Position numbers and translations under genes: made by a program. DNA of 12,166 nt from positions 1-12,166 of the forward strand of contig CAMPNZ010000044.1 of assembly GCA_946892075.1 (NCBI GenBank), in the 5' to 3' direction. Positions within the stretch are counted from its first letter, which is position 1. The number at the start of each line of letters is the position of its first letter. Below are positions 6,823-12,166 of this stretch, in pieces. This DNA comes from an uncultured Coriobacteriales bacterium (GTDB taxonomy: Bacteria > Actinomycetota > Coriobacteriia > Coriobacteriales > Eggerthellaceae). The notes under the pieces were generated by a model. That model had not been told where the DNA came from. It did no database searches and saw only the letters and a program-made list of their open reading frames with translations.

Positions 6823-8154
6823 TTAACACACTCCCTGAGCCATCATTGCATCGGCAACTTTCTTAAAGCCTGCAATGTTCGCTCCGGCTACGAAATTTCC
6901 TGGTAATCCATACTGCTCAGCTGCATCGTGGCACTGATTGAAAATGTTCACCATAATGTCGTTGAGCTTTTCATCTACCTGCTGGAAACTCCAGGACACA
7001 CGCGCAGAATTTTGCGCCATCTCAAGGGCAGAAGTGGCAACTCCTCCGGCATTAGCTGCTTTTCCAGGGAAGAATGCAACACCGTTTTCTTGAAGCAACT
7101 TCGTGGCTTCATAGGTAGTCGGCATATTGGCACCTTCGGCAACAACGCTGCAGTTCTGGCTAATAAGCTTGCGAGCATCGTCTTCATGAAGCTCGTTTTG
7201 CGTTGCGCACGGAAGGGCAATGTCGCATGCTACATCCCACACACCTCTGCCCTTGGTATATCGAGCAGAGCTTTGGTATCGCAGGTACTCTGAAATGCGC
7301 TCGCGCTTCACTTCTTTCAGCTCGCGCGCCGCTTCAACGTTGATGCCCGCTTCGTCGTATACCCAGCCTGTTGAGTCGGATAAGGTAAGAACGGTTGCGC
7401 CCAGCTCGGTTGCTTTTTGCGCTGCGTACAACGCAACATTACCAGCGCCTGAAATAACAACGCGTTTTCCTTCAAACGAATCGCCTTTCGTGCGCAGATA
7501 TTCGTTCACGAAGTAAACTAAGCCATAACCAGTAGCTTCGCTGCGCGCAAGCGATCCGCCATACGACAAGCCTTTACCTGTAAGCACGCCTTCCGACACA
7601 TTGCGAATGCGCTTGTACTGGCCGTATAAAAAGCCAATTTCGCGTCCACCAACACCAATATCCCCTGCGGGAACGTCGGTGTCGGCTCCAATGTGGCGAC
7701 ACAGCTCGGTCATAAAGCTTTGGCAAAACGCCATTATTTCACGATCCGATTTGCCTTTAGGATCAAAATCTGAACCGCCTTTTCCGCCACCAATCGGCAG
7801 CGTAGTAAGCGCGTTTTTGAAAATTTGCTCGAAGCCCAAAAACTTAATGATGCCCAAATTAACACTGGGGTGAAAGCGCAATCCGCCCTTGTACGGGCCA
7901 ATAGCACTGTTGAACTGCACGCGATAACCACGATTTACATGCACGGTGCCGTTATCGTCGGTCCAAGGAACGCGGAATTGCACAATACGCTCGGGTTCAA
8001 CCAAGCGCTCGAGCAGAGCAGCTTGTTCATATTCGGGATGTGCGCTGGTAACAGGCTCAAGCGATTCCAAAACCTCGCGCGCTGCCTGCAGAAATTCACT
8101 TTGCTGAGGATCTTTTTGTTCCAGCGAAGCTAAAACATTCTGAATGTATGTCAT
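6823..8154 (-). CDS. gdhA: Glutamate dehydrogenase, hexameric, probably NADP-dependent
   Basis: This 443-residue enzyme interconverts glutamate and 2-oxoglutarate plus ammonia in the cytoplasm. The length fits the bacterial hexameric class (about 445-450). The N-terminal catalytic domain shows GPYKGGLRFHPSV at 86-98, with a substrate-binding Lys; LPIGGGKGGSDFDPKGKSD at 119-137, containing the active-site Lys125; and DTDVPAGDIGVGGREIG at 158-174. The C-terminal Rossmann domain has VISGAGNVALYAAQKA at 233-248. The family-level look (PEYEQAALLERLVEPERIVQFRVPW and the C-terminal GANIAGFKKVADAM) matches NADP-type GdhA. The coenzyme is inferred from similarity, not from a decisive residue. The start is the ATG at 8154-8152, with GAGGTG six bases upstream; the in-frame GTG at 8163 is part of that site. 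It has a long upstream region and its own terminator, so it is likely a single-gene transcript. Confidence 0.96.
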   Translation of the reverse strand: MTYIQNVLASLEQKDPQQSEFLQAAREVLESLEPVTSAHPEYEQAALLERLVEPERIVQFRVPWTDDNGTVHVNRGYRVQFNSAIGPYKGGLRFHPSVNLGIIKFLGFEQIFKNALTTLPIGGGKGGSDFDPKGKSDREIMAFCQSFMTELCRHIGADTDVPAGDIGVGGREIGFLYGQYKRIRNVSEGVLTGKGLSYGGSLARSEATGYGLVYFVNEYLRTKGDSFEGKRVVISGAGNVALYAAQKATELGATVLTLSDSTGWVYDEAGINVEAARELKEVKRERISEYLRYQSSARYTKGRGVWDVACDIALPCATQNELHEDDARKLISQNCSVVAEGANMPTTYEATKLLQENGVAFFPGKAANAGGVATSALEMAQNSARVSWSFQQVDEKLNDIMVNIFNQCHDAAEQYGLPGNFVAGANIAGFKKVADAMMAQGVC

Positions 8155-8254
8155 GCAAGCCACCTCACATCGATATTGTGCTTATGCATTGGTCTTATAT
8201 GTTGGTGTTAGTCTACAAAGGATGCGTTACGCAAATGTTACCAATGTATTAAAG

Positions 8255-8296
8255 ATGCAAAAGAAACAAAGCACAAGCCAAGAAATGCAAAAGAAA
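8255..8296. promoter_or_regulatory. Two direct repeats upstream of gdhA, possible operator
   Basis: ATGCAAAAGAAA occurs exactly at 8255-8266 and 8285-8296, 30 nt apart (about three helical turns), roughly 100-140 nt upstream of the gdhA start. Such same-face spacing suits a dimeric or cooperative regulator. No matching consensus was recognised, and the A-rich context raises the chance of coincidence. Confidence 0.35.
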
Positions 8297-8542
8297 TCAA
8301 TTACAGAACTATGCACGTATTTAATACAGAACAATATTCAGCGCAGTGTTGCTTATTAGGCGATTGTTTAAATGGTACCTTGTATTGTTTTTAAGAGAAT
8401 AAAACACATTGCATATCGTACACTTTTCCTATTTATGCAGATAGGATGGCATACACTGTCAAAAGTCAAAAATTTTTAGAGTTTTAAAAGTGGATTATTT
8501 ATATCAAGAAATATGGAGAACGTGACTGGGCGGCGGCGGTTG

Positions 8543-8676
8543 CGGGAACGAGTTCGAGTGGTTGCGGGGCAGAGGCCGGCGCGGATGCGGGCGCGGGAGT
8601 GAGTGCGAGGCGGGAACGAGTACGAGTTGTTGCGGGCGTGGGTGCGGGGCGGGAACGAATGCGAGTGGTTGCGGGG
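8543..8676. repeat. GC-rich repeat cluster with three 27-nt copies
   Basis: Three copies begin at 8543, 8611 and 8650, each 27 nt, with consensus CGGGAACGARTNCGAGT followed by KGTTGCGGGS. Copies 2 and 3 are 39 nt apart and copies 1 and 2 are 68 nt apart. A partial copy (CGGGAGTGAGTGCGAG) starts at 8594. The DNA between copies is also built from GCGGG/TGCGGG words. The cluster has a sharp left edge against AT-rich DNA at about 8520. Spacing is unequal and the intervening DNA is low-complexity, unlike a CRISPR array. Confidence 0.8.
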
Positions 8677-8763
8677 CGACACTACGGGAGAAGGACGCGA
8701 AGTGCGACATTATTGAAAAAGGGTGCAGTGGTGCAGCATTACTGGAAAAAATGCGAGCTTGCA

Positions 8764-9159
8764 TTACGCAAAGGACGAAAACTCACACGCTTGATAGGTG
8801 TACGTGCTTGTTGAGGCATGCGGGCTTGTGGACGCGCCGCTGCTGCTTGCGACGTCATGATTTGTTGCTGCGTTAGGGTTTGTTGCGGCGTCGTCACGCG
8901 CGGAAACCGTGCGACGAAAAAGGCGCATGTCGCAGTGCTGAAACTGCGCTCCCAGCTGCGCAAGTGCGTGGCGGCGTTCCCCATTTACCTGCGAAAACAA
9001 CAGCGACATACCGCATCCTGCTTGAATTGCTTCAGGAGTAGCAATAACAGCAACATCCCCAAAGCGCTCACGACGCGCAACGTCAAGCGCCCACGCGCGC
9101 ACTGCCAATGCCGCGTGGGTCGAATTAAACACAAGTACGTATGTTTCCTGCTCAGACAC
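8764..9159 (-). CDS. DUF3343 (putative Se/S carrier-like) protein with low-complexity tail
   Basis: This 131-residue protein has, at residues 6-85, the pattern of the small DUF3343 family: YVLVFNSTHAALAVRAWA opening, a VAVIATPEAI strand, then AGCGMSLLFS with the conserved Cys49-Gly50 pair, and a final LGAQFQHCDMRLFRR. DUF3343 proteins usually have about 75-95 residues and are often found beside yedF and selenium genes; a role as a carrier of reduced selenium or sulfur on the Cys has been proposed but not established here. Residues 87-131 are an extra Ala/Ser/Thr/Asn-rich tail (for example ATNPNAATNHDVASSSGAS) unlike the family. The start is GTG at 9159-9157, with AGGA six bases upstream. It is co-directional with yedF, 117 nt downstream of it, and probably in the same transcript. 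Confidence 0.8.
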   Translation of the reverse strand: MSEQETYVLVFNSTHAALAVRAWALDVARRERFGDVAVIATPEAIQAGCGMSLLFSQVNGERRHALAQLGAQFQHCDMRLFRRTVSARDDAATNPNAATNHDVASSSGASTSPHASTSTYTYQACEFSSFA

Positions 9160-9224
9160 TATTTATCCTATTCAAAAGGTATTGTTGCAAATGCGAGTTG
9201 TACTGGCGCTGCACGCGCTTACCT

Positions 9225-9242
9225 GCACCTATCAATAGGTGC
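9225..9242. repeat. Small perfect inverted repeat between yedF and the DUF3343 gene
   Basis: GCACCTATCAATAGGTGC can form a 7-bp stem with a TCAA loop. It lies mid-gap in the presumed yedF-DUF3343 transcript. No T-run follows in either direction, so it is not a classical terminator; it might act as an RNA processing or stability hairpin. Confidence 0.4.
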
Positions 9243-9276
9243 GCCCGCGCCAACGCGTAGTGCTTACCTGGGCCTT

Positions 9277-9669
9277 TTACAGCGTAATTACTTTTTCTGC
9301 GTGACGCAAATGCTCCATAATAGCGGGCATCGTCGACTTTTCGCCCACGTGAAGCGCCTCGCCAAGCTCGTAATAATTCAAACACGTGCCACACGACAAC
9401 ACCGGCGTGCCGTTATCAGCCATTACTTGTAACCAGCGCGCTGCTTCCTCATTCTCGCTGCCAGCAACCAGTTTTACGCCCGAGTTCATAAGCAGCACAT
9501 AGCGCGGCAATTCGCCCGATTCAGCAATCGTATGAAGCGCCATTGCTATCAAGGTTTTTCCCAGTTCCTCTGCGCCTTCCCCCAGGTGATCTTTGCTTAA
9601 GAACAGCACATAGTTGCAATCCGTATGCTGTGCTGCTTCATTATGATGAGAACATCCACACGCGCTCAT
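9277..9669 (-). CDS. yedF: YedF-like selenium-metabolism protein lacking the TusA domain
   Basis: This 130-residue protein carries the DsrE/DsrF-like half of YedF: NYVLFLSKDHLGEGAEELGK (19-38), LLMNSGVKLVAGSE (59-72), and the diagnostic LSCGTCLNYYELGEALHVGE (91-110), ending AEKVITL. Full YedF proteins are about 190-210 residues with an N-terminal TusA/SirA domain containing a Cys-Pro motif. Here that domain is absent, and the first 18 residues are instead a short Cys/His-rich segment (SACGCSHHNEAAQHTDC). The start is the ATG at 9669-9667, with GGAGG five bases upstream; the in-frame ATG at 9708 has no such site and adds no TusA sequence. It is divergent from selA, as expected for a selenium locus. 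Its exact biochemical role (handling of selenium or sulfur as per-selenide or per-sulfide) is not established. Confidence 0.85.
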   Translation of the reverse strand: MSACGCSHHNEAAQHTDCNYVLFLSKDHLGEGAEELGKTLIAMALHTIAESGELPRYVLLMNSGVKLVAGSENEEAARWLQVMADNGTPVLSCGTCLNYYELGEALHVGEKSTMPAIMEHLRHAEKVITL

Positions 9670-9796
9670 ATATACCTCCCATGTCGTTTCTACAATGCTG
9701 CCGTGCACTGTATTCCTACAAGGTAACCTTGCACCGTAACGCGCATCTTGTCAAGCGAACACTGCGTTTTGCTCGTGAACGTAAAGCGAACGGGCG

Positions 9797-9830
9797 CTCG
9801 AACACGTTCCCGAACTCGAACACGTTCCCG
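9797..9830. repeat. Two identical 16-mers in tandem (18-nt period)
   Basis: CTCGAACACGTTCCCG occurs at 9797-9812 and again at 9815-9830. Its reverse complement, CGGGAACGTGTTCGAG, differs by one base from the start of the copy at 8543 (CGGGAACGAGTTCGAG). The two loci therefore hold members of one repeat family in opposite orientation. The inner GAAC-AC-GTTC is an inverted repeat, but its 2-nt spacing does not match the 4-nt spacing of the actinobacterial or Bacillus LexA box. Confidence 0.8.
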
Positions 9831-9914
9831 CACACGCGCCACAACGTGCCGGCGGACACACTCCCCCGCAGCATTGTTGCAATACCGTGCATCGCGAAAC
9901 GCGCGAACAAGCGG

Positions 9915-9920
9915 TATAAT
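9915..9920 (+). promoter_or_regulatory. Probable selA -10 box
   Basis: A perfect TATAAT lies 30 nt upstream of the selA ATG, giving a leader of about 23 nt that includes the AAAGG ribosome site at 9940-9944. The expected -35 position holds only a poor match (around TCGCGA, 9892-9897), so activation or a weak promoter is likely. Confidence 0.45.
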
Positions 9921-9949
9921 TTGCATAACGACTGACGAGAAAGGCCCCT

Positions 9950-11401
9950 ATGCCAACACCAGAACAACAAGCGTTATTGCGCCAACTTCCGCAGCTTGAG
10001 GAGCTGCTTCATCACGAGGCACTTGCTGGGCTTACAACGCTGTATCCACGCACCGTTGTGGCTGATCAAAGCCGAGAAGTGCTTGACGCGCTGCGCCGCG
10101 ATATTCTTTCAAGCGCGCTTTCCAGCGTCAACCTCAACGATATTGTCACGCGCGTGTTAAAGCGCTTTGTTGCGCTTGAGCGGCCGTCGCTGTGCCATGT
10201 GGTTAACGCATCAGGTGTTATTGTGCACACGAACCTGGGCAGAAGCGTTCTGGCGCCGTCGGCCATTGAAGCTGTCAACGACGTCATAAAAGGCTACTCC
10301 ACCTTGGAATACAACACGCAAACAATGCAGCGCGGCAGCCGTCACGACCATTACGAAAAGCTGGTGTGCAGCATTACGGGGGCACAAGCCGCCATTGCTG
10401 TCAACAATAATGCGGCGGCCGTGATGATGGTTCTGCGCGAGTTTTGCGAGGGGCGCGAGGCCATTATTTCGCGTGGTGAACTGGTGGAAATCGGCGGGTC
10501 GTTTCGCGTTCCCGATATTATGCAGCTTTCGGGCGCGCACATGGTTGAGGTGGGCACCACTAACAAAACGCACATTTTCGACTACCAGCGCGCGCTGTCA
10601 GAAAACACGGGCTTGCTGGTTAAAGTGCATCCGTCGAATTTCCGCATGACGGGTTTTACGGAGGAAGTGCAGCTAAAAGAGCTGCGCGAACTTGCCGATG
10701 CCTACCGCGAACAAACGGACAGTGCACACAGTGCGCCTTTGGTATATGAAGATTTGGGCTCGGGTGCGCTAGTGGACATTTCCGCATGTGGCATTAAGGA
10801 AACAACCGTTAGCGAGTGCCTCCAGCAGGGCGCAGATTTGGTGTCGTTCTCGTGCGATAAGCTGCTGGGTGGCCCGCAAGCAGGCATTATCGTGGGCAAC
10901 AAGGAACTGATTGACCGCTTGAAGAAAAATCCGCTGGCGCGTGCGCTGCGCCTTGACAAAATGACCATTGCGGCACTTGAAGCGACGCTGCGTTTGTATT
11001 TGGACGAAAACGACGCCCGCGCGCTTATACCAACGCTGAACATGCTGTCGAAGCCGCTTGAACAGGTGGCTTGCCAGGCGCAAGAGTTATGCGAGTACCT
11101 CAAAGACTCTCTGAACAGCAGCTGGGTGCGTCTGAGCGTGGAGGATGAAATTTCGCGCGCAGGAGGCGGCGCGCTGCCGATGTGCGATATTCCTACCAAA
11201 GTAGTTGCCGTTGAGTTTTTGCAAGGAAGCGCGCTGAAGTGCGACCGCTTCTTAAATCAGAACAGCACGCCACCGATAATCGCGCGCTTGAAGAATGAAC
11301 ACTTGCTGTTTGACGTGCGCACCTTGCTGGGAATGGCCGATTTTGAATGCATCGCTTCGGGATTATGCAGCTATTTCAAGCAGGCGAACGGCAGCAAGTA
11401 G
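9950..11401 (+). CDS. selA: L-seryl-tRNA(Sec) selenium transferase (SelA)
   Basis: This 483-residue PLP enzyme converts Ser-tRNA(Sec) to Sec-tRNA(Sec) using selenophosphate from SelD. Length is slightly above E. coli SelA (463). Family marks: an N-terminal helical tRNA-binding region (about 1-70, LRQLPQLEELL near the start); NASGVIVHTNLGRSVL (86-101); YNTQTMQRGSR (121-131), with the phosphate-binding TGAQAAIAVNNNAAAV at 143-158; RGELVEIGGSFRVPDIM (175-191); and VSFSCDKLLGGPQAG (298-312), in which Lys304 is the expected PLP lysine. Bacterial SelA is a decamer in the cytoplasm. The ATG at 9950 has AAGG five bases upstream. selB follows after 136 nt on the same strand. Together they show that this organism inserts selenocysteine, provided selC and selD exist elsewhere. 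Confidence 0.97.
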   Translation: MPTPEQQALLRQLPQLEELLHHEALAGLTTLYPRTVVADQSREVLDALRRDILSSALSSVNLNDIVTRVLKRFVALERPSLCHVVNASGVIVHTNLGRSVLAPSAIEAVNDVIKGYSTLEYNTQTMQRGSRHDHYEKLVCSITGAQAAIAVNNNAAAVMMVLREFCEGREAIISRGELVEIGGSFRVPDIMQLSGAHMVEVGTTNKTHIFDYQRALSENTGLLVKVHPSNFRMTGFTEEVQLKELRELADAYREQTDSAHSAPLVYEDLGSGALVDISACGIKETTVSECLQQGADLVSFSCDKLLGGPQAGIIVGNKELIDRLKKNPLARALRLDKMTIAALEATLRLYLDENDARALIPTLNMLSKPLEQVACQAQELCEYLKDSLNSSWVRLSVEDEISRAGGGALPMCDIPTKVVAVEFLQGSALKCDRFLNQNSTPPIIARLKNEHLLFDVRTLLGMADFECIASGLCSYFKQANGSK

Positions 11402-11420
11402 CACGCACGCTGGCTGCTTG

Positions 11421-11506
11421 GGTGGCGCGCAAGGTGGCGCAAAACGGCGTCGGCAGGCGGCGTCGGCAGGTGGCACTTCGCGAACGGGCGGCGTACGGCA
11501 CTTCGC
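11421..11506. repeat. Repeat-dense selA-selB spacer, including a perfect 13-nt tandem pair
   Basis: CGGCGTCGGCAGG is repeated exactly at 11445-11457 and 11458-11470. GGTGGCGC occurs at 11421-11428 and 11433-11440 (12-nt step), and GGCACTTCGC at 11472-11481 and 11497-11506. The 136-nt spacer is unusually long for adjacent selA and selB genes and seems built largely from these duplications. No promoter or terminator is evident in it. Confidence 0.75.
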
Positions 11507-11537
11507 AACACCAACGCACAAAGGTAAAGGAACTCAT

Positions 11538-12166
11538 ATGGCACTTCAACATATCATCCTTGGCACAGCAGGCCACATTGACCACGGCAAGTCGACGCTG
11601 GTCAAAGCGCTTACTGGCACCGATCCCGACCGTCTTCAAGAAGAAAAGGCACGCGGCATCACCATCGAGCTTGGCTTTGCGCAGTTGCCTCTTGGTAAGA
11701 ATCTTGTGTGTGGCATTGTTGACGTGCCTGGCCACGAGCGTTTTGTGCGGCAAATGATTGCAGGCGCAACGGGAATTGATCTAGCGCTGCTTTGCATTGC
11801 CGCAGATGACGGCATTATGCCGCAAACGCGCGAACACCTTGCTGTTCTTGAAATGCTTGGCGTTCAACACATGGTTGTTGCGCTTACGAAGTGTGATTCT
11901 TTCGACGATGAATGGATTTCCCTGCTCACCGACGACATTCGCGCTTTTCTTGCCGATACTCCCTATGCGCAGGCAGCCATTATTCCAACATCAGCGCGCA
12001 CCGGCCGCGGCATTCCCGAACTGCAAGATGTCCTGCTCAAAGAGGCGCAACAGTGCAAGCCACTGCATGCAAACGCCGCAATGCGCATGCCAGTCGATCG
12101 CGTGTTTACCATTAAAGGCGCAGGTACCGTTGTTACGGGAACACTCTGGAGCGGCACCGTTCGCAA
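11538..12166 (+). CDS. selB: Selenocysteine-specific elongation factor SelB (N-terminal part)
   Basis: The first 209 codons are present, open to the window end. SelB is a GTPase that binds Sec-tRNA(Sec) and the SECIS hairpin and delivers selenocysteine at UGA codons. All G motifs are visible: G1 AGHIDHGKST at 11-20, G2 region RGITIELGF at 39-47 (the ITIELGF form is typical of SelB rather than EF-Tu), G3 DVPGHERF at 62-69, G4 TKCD at 117-120 and G5 TSA at 151-153. Domain II begins near MPVDRVFTIKGAGTVVTGTL (184-203). The C-terminal winged-helix domains that read the SECIS lie outside. The ATG at 11538 has AAAGGA six bases upstream. It probably shares the selA transcript, since no terminator lies between them. 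Confidence 0.97.
   Translation, partial: MALQHIILGTAGHIDHGKSTLVKALTGTDPDRLQEEKARGITIELGFAQLPLGKNLVCGIVDVPGHERFVRQMIAGATGIDLALLCIAADDGIMPQTREHLAVLEMLGVQHMVVALTKCDSFDDEWISLLTDDIRAFLADTPYAQAAIIPTSARTGRGIPELQDVLLKEAQQCKPLHANAAMRMPVDRVFTIKGAGTVVTGTLWSGTVR

Larger units (their letters stand above)
8155..8763. other. Long intergenic region between gdhA and the DUF3343 gene
   Basis: About 600 nt contain no convincing gene. The gdhA-proximal part (about 8160-8519) is AT-rich and should hold the gdhA promoter and operators. It contains the 11-nt palindrome TGCGTTACGCA at 8223-8233, two spaced copies of ATGCAAAAGAAA, and a weak hairpin TCCTAT/ATAGGA at 8427-8446. At about 8520 the composition switches abruptly to GC-rich repeat DNA up to about 8690. 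Short Arg-rich frames there, for example from the ATG at 8513, follow the repeat and change frame between copies, so I do not call them genes. No clear terminator for the DUF3343 gene was seen. Confidence 0.7.
9670..9949. promoter_or_regulatory. Divergent yedF/selA control region
   Basis: This 280-nt gap separates the two arms of the selenium locus. On the minus strand TTGACA is formed by 9754-9749, and a 13-nt palindrome CAAGGTAACCTTG (9719-9731) sits about where the matching -10 would be, a plausible operator for yedF. A tandem pair of 16-mers lies at 9797-9830. On the selA side TATAAT is at 9915-9920. No tRNA(Sec) gene was recognisable here. Confidence 0.4.

Noticed and set aside
8543..8676. 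Three similar 27-nt repeats as a possible CRISPR array
   Set aside because: Gaps between copies are unequal (41 and 12 nt), consist of the same GC-rich words as the repeats, and no cas gene is nearby.
8513..8682. Possible small Arg-rich proteins containing RERVRVVAG repeats
   Set aside because: The repeat copies fall in different frames (8543 versus 8611 and 8650), there is no good ribosome site, and the open frames reflect GC-rich repeats without stop codons.
9160..9276. tRNA(Sec) gene or other structured RNA in the yedF-DUF3343 gap or the yedF-selA gap
   Set aside because: Only a small 7-bp hairpin was found; no acceptor stem, T-loop or GGTTCAAATC-like segment could be recognised.
8818..9432. 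A 204-codon open frame on the plus strand
   Set aside because: It lies antisense to the well-supported DUF3343 and yedF genes, has an unusual Arg/Cys/Ala composition, shows no recognisable domain and lacks a ribosome site.
9797..9830. GAAC..GTTC inverted repeats as LexA/SOS boxes
   Set aside because: The half-sites are 2 nt apart, whereas the known box has GAAC and GTTC separated by 4 nt; the repeats also fit the dispersed family better.

Overview
The window reads as chromosomal DNA of an anaerobic, menaquinone-using bacterium of roughly balanced base composition. The gene set (MenB/MenE quinone genes, an MFS carrier with a long polar N-terminus, an 11-helix Na+ symporter, hexameric glutamate dehydrogenase, and a YedF/DUF3343/SelA/SelB selenium locus) best suggests a Coriobacteriia/Eggerthellales-type actinobacterium of lower GC than most, such as a Cryptobacterium-like organism. 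This placement is inferred from gene content only; there is no rRNA or other marker in the window.

Layout. (1) 1-137, minus: start of an AT-rich ORF6N-domain (phage/mobile-type) gene cut by the window edge. (2) 294-4791: a hotdog thioesterase, probably the DHNA-CoA thioesterase MenI (minus), divergent from menB, menE and an MFS carrier (plus). The first three would act in sequence: MenE makes o-succinylbenzoyl-CoA, MenB cyclises it to DHNA-CoA, and MenI releases DHNA for menaquinone. A strong bidirectional hairpin terminator at 4832-4870 closes this block. (3) 5033-8154, minus: gdhA, its own terminator at 6757-6788, then a sodium:neurotransmitter-symporter-family amino-acid transporter. Together these suggest amino-acid uptake and glutamate/ammonia metabolism. 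(4) 8764-12166: a selenium locus with two arms. A TusA-less YedF and a DUF3343 protein run leftward; selA and the first 209 codons of selB run rightward. SelA makes Sec-tRNA(Sec) and SelB delivers it to the ribosome. selD, selC and any selenoprotein gene lie outside the window.

The least ordinary feature is the non-coding DNA. At least six gaps carry short-period, GC-rich or punctuated repeats (units of about 12-18 nt, or 39-nt periods), different in sequence from gap to gap. One 16-nt motif recurs at two separate loci in opposite orientations, and a weaker relative sits at a third. MenE, the MFS carrier and the DUF3343 protein also carry low-complexity polar tails not usual for their families. 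No CRISPR array, insertion sequence, rRNA or tRNA was seen. Nothing in the window is convincingly a wholly new multi-gene system; the best leads are the minisatellite-like intergenic repeats, the shortened YedF with a Cys/His N-terminus, and the mobile-type gene at the left edge.
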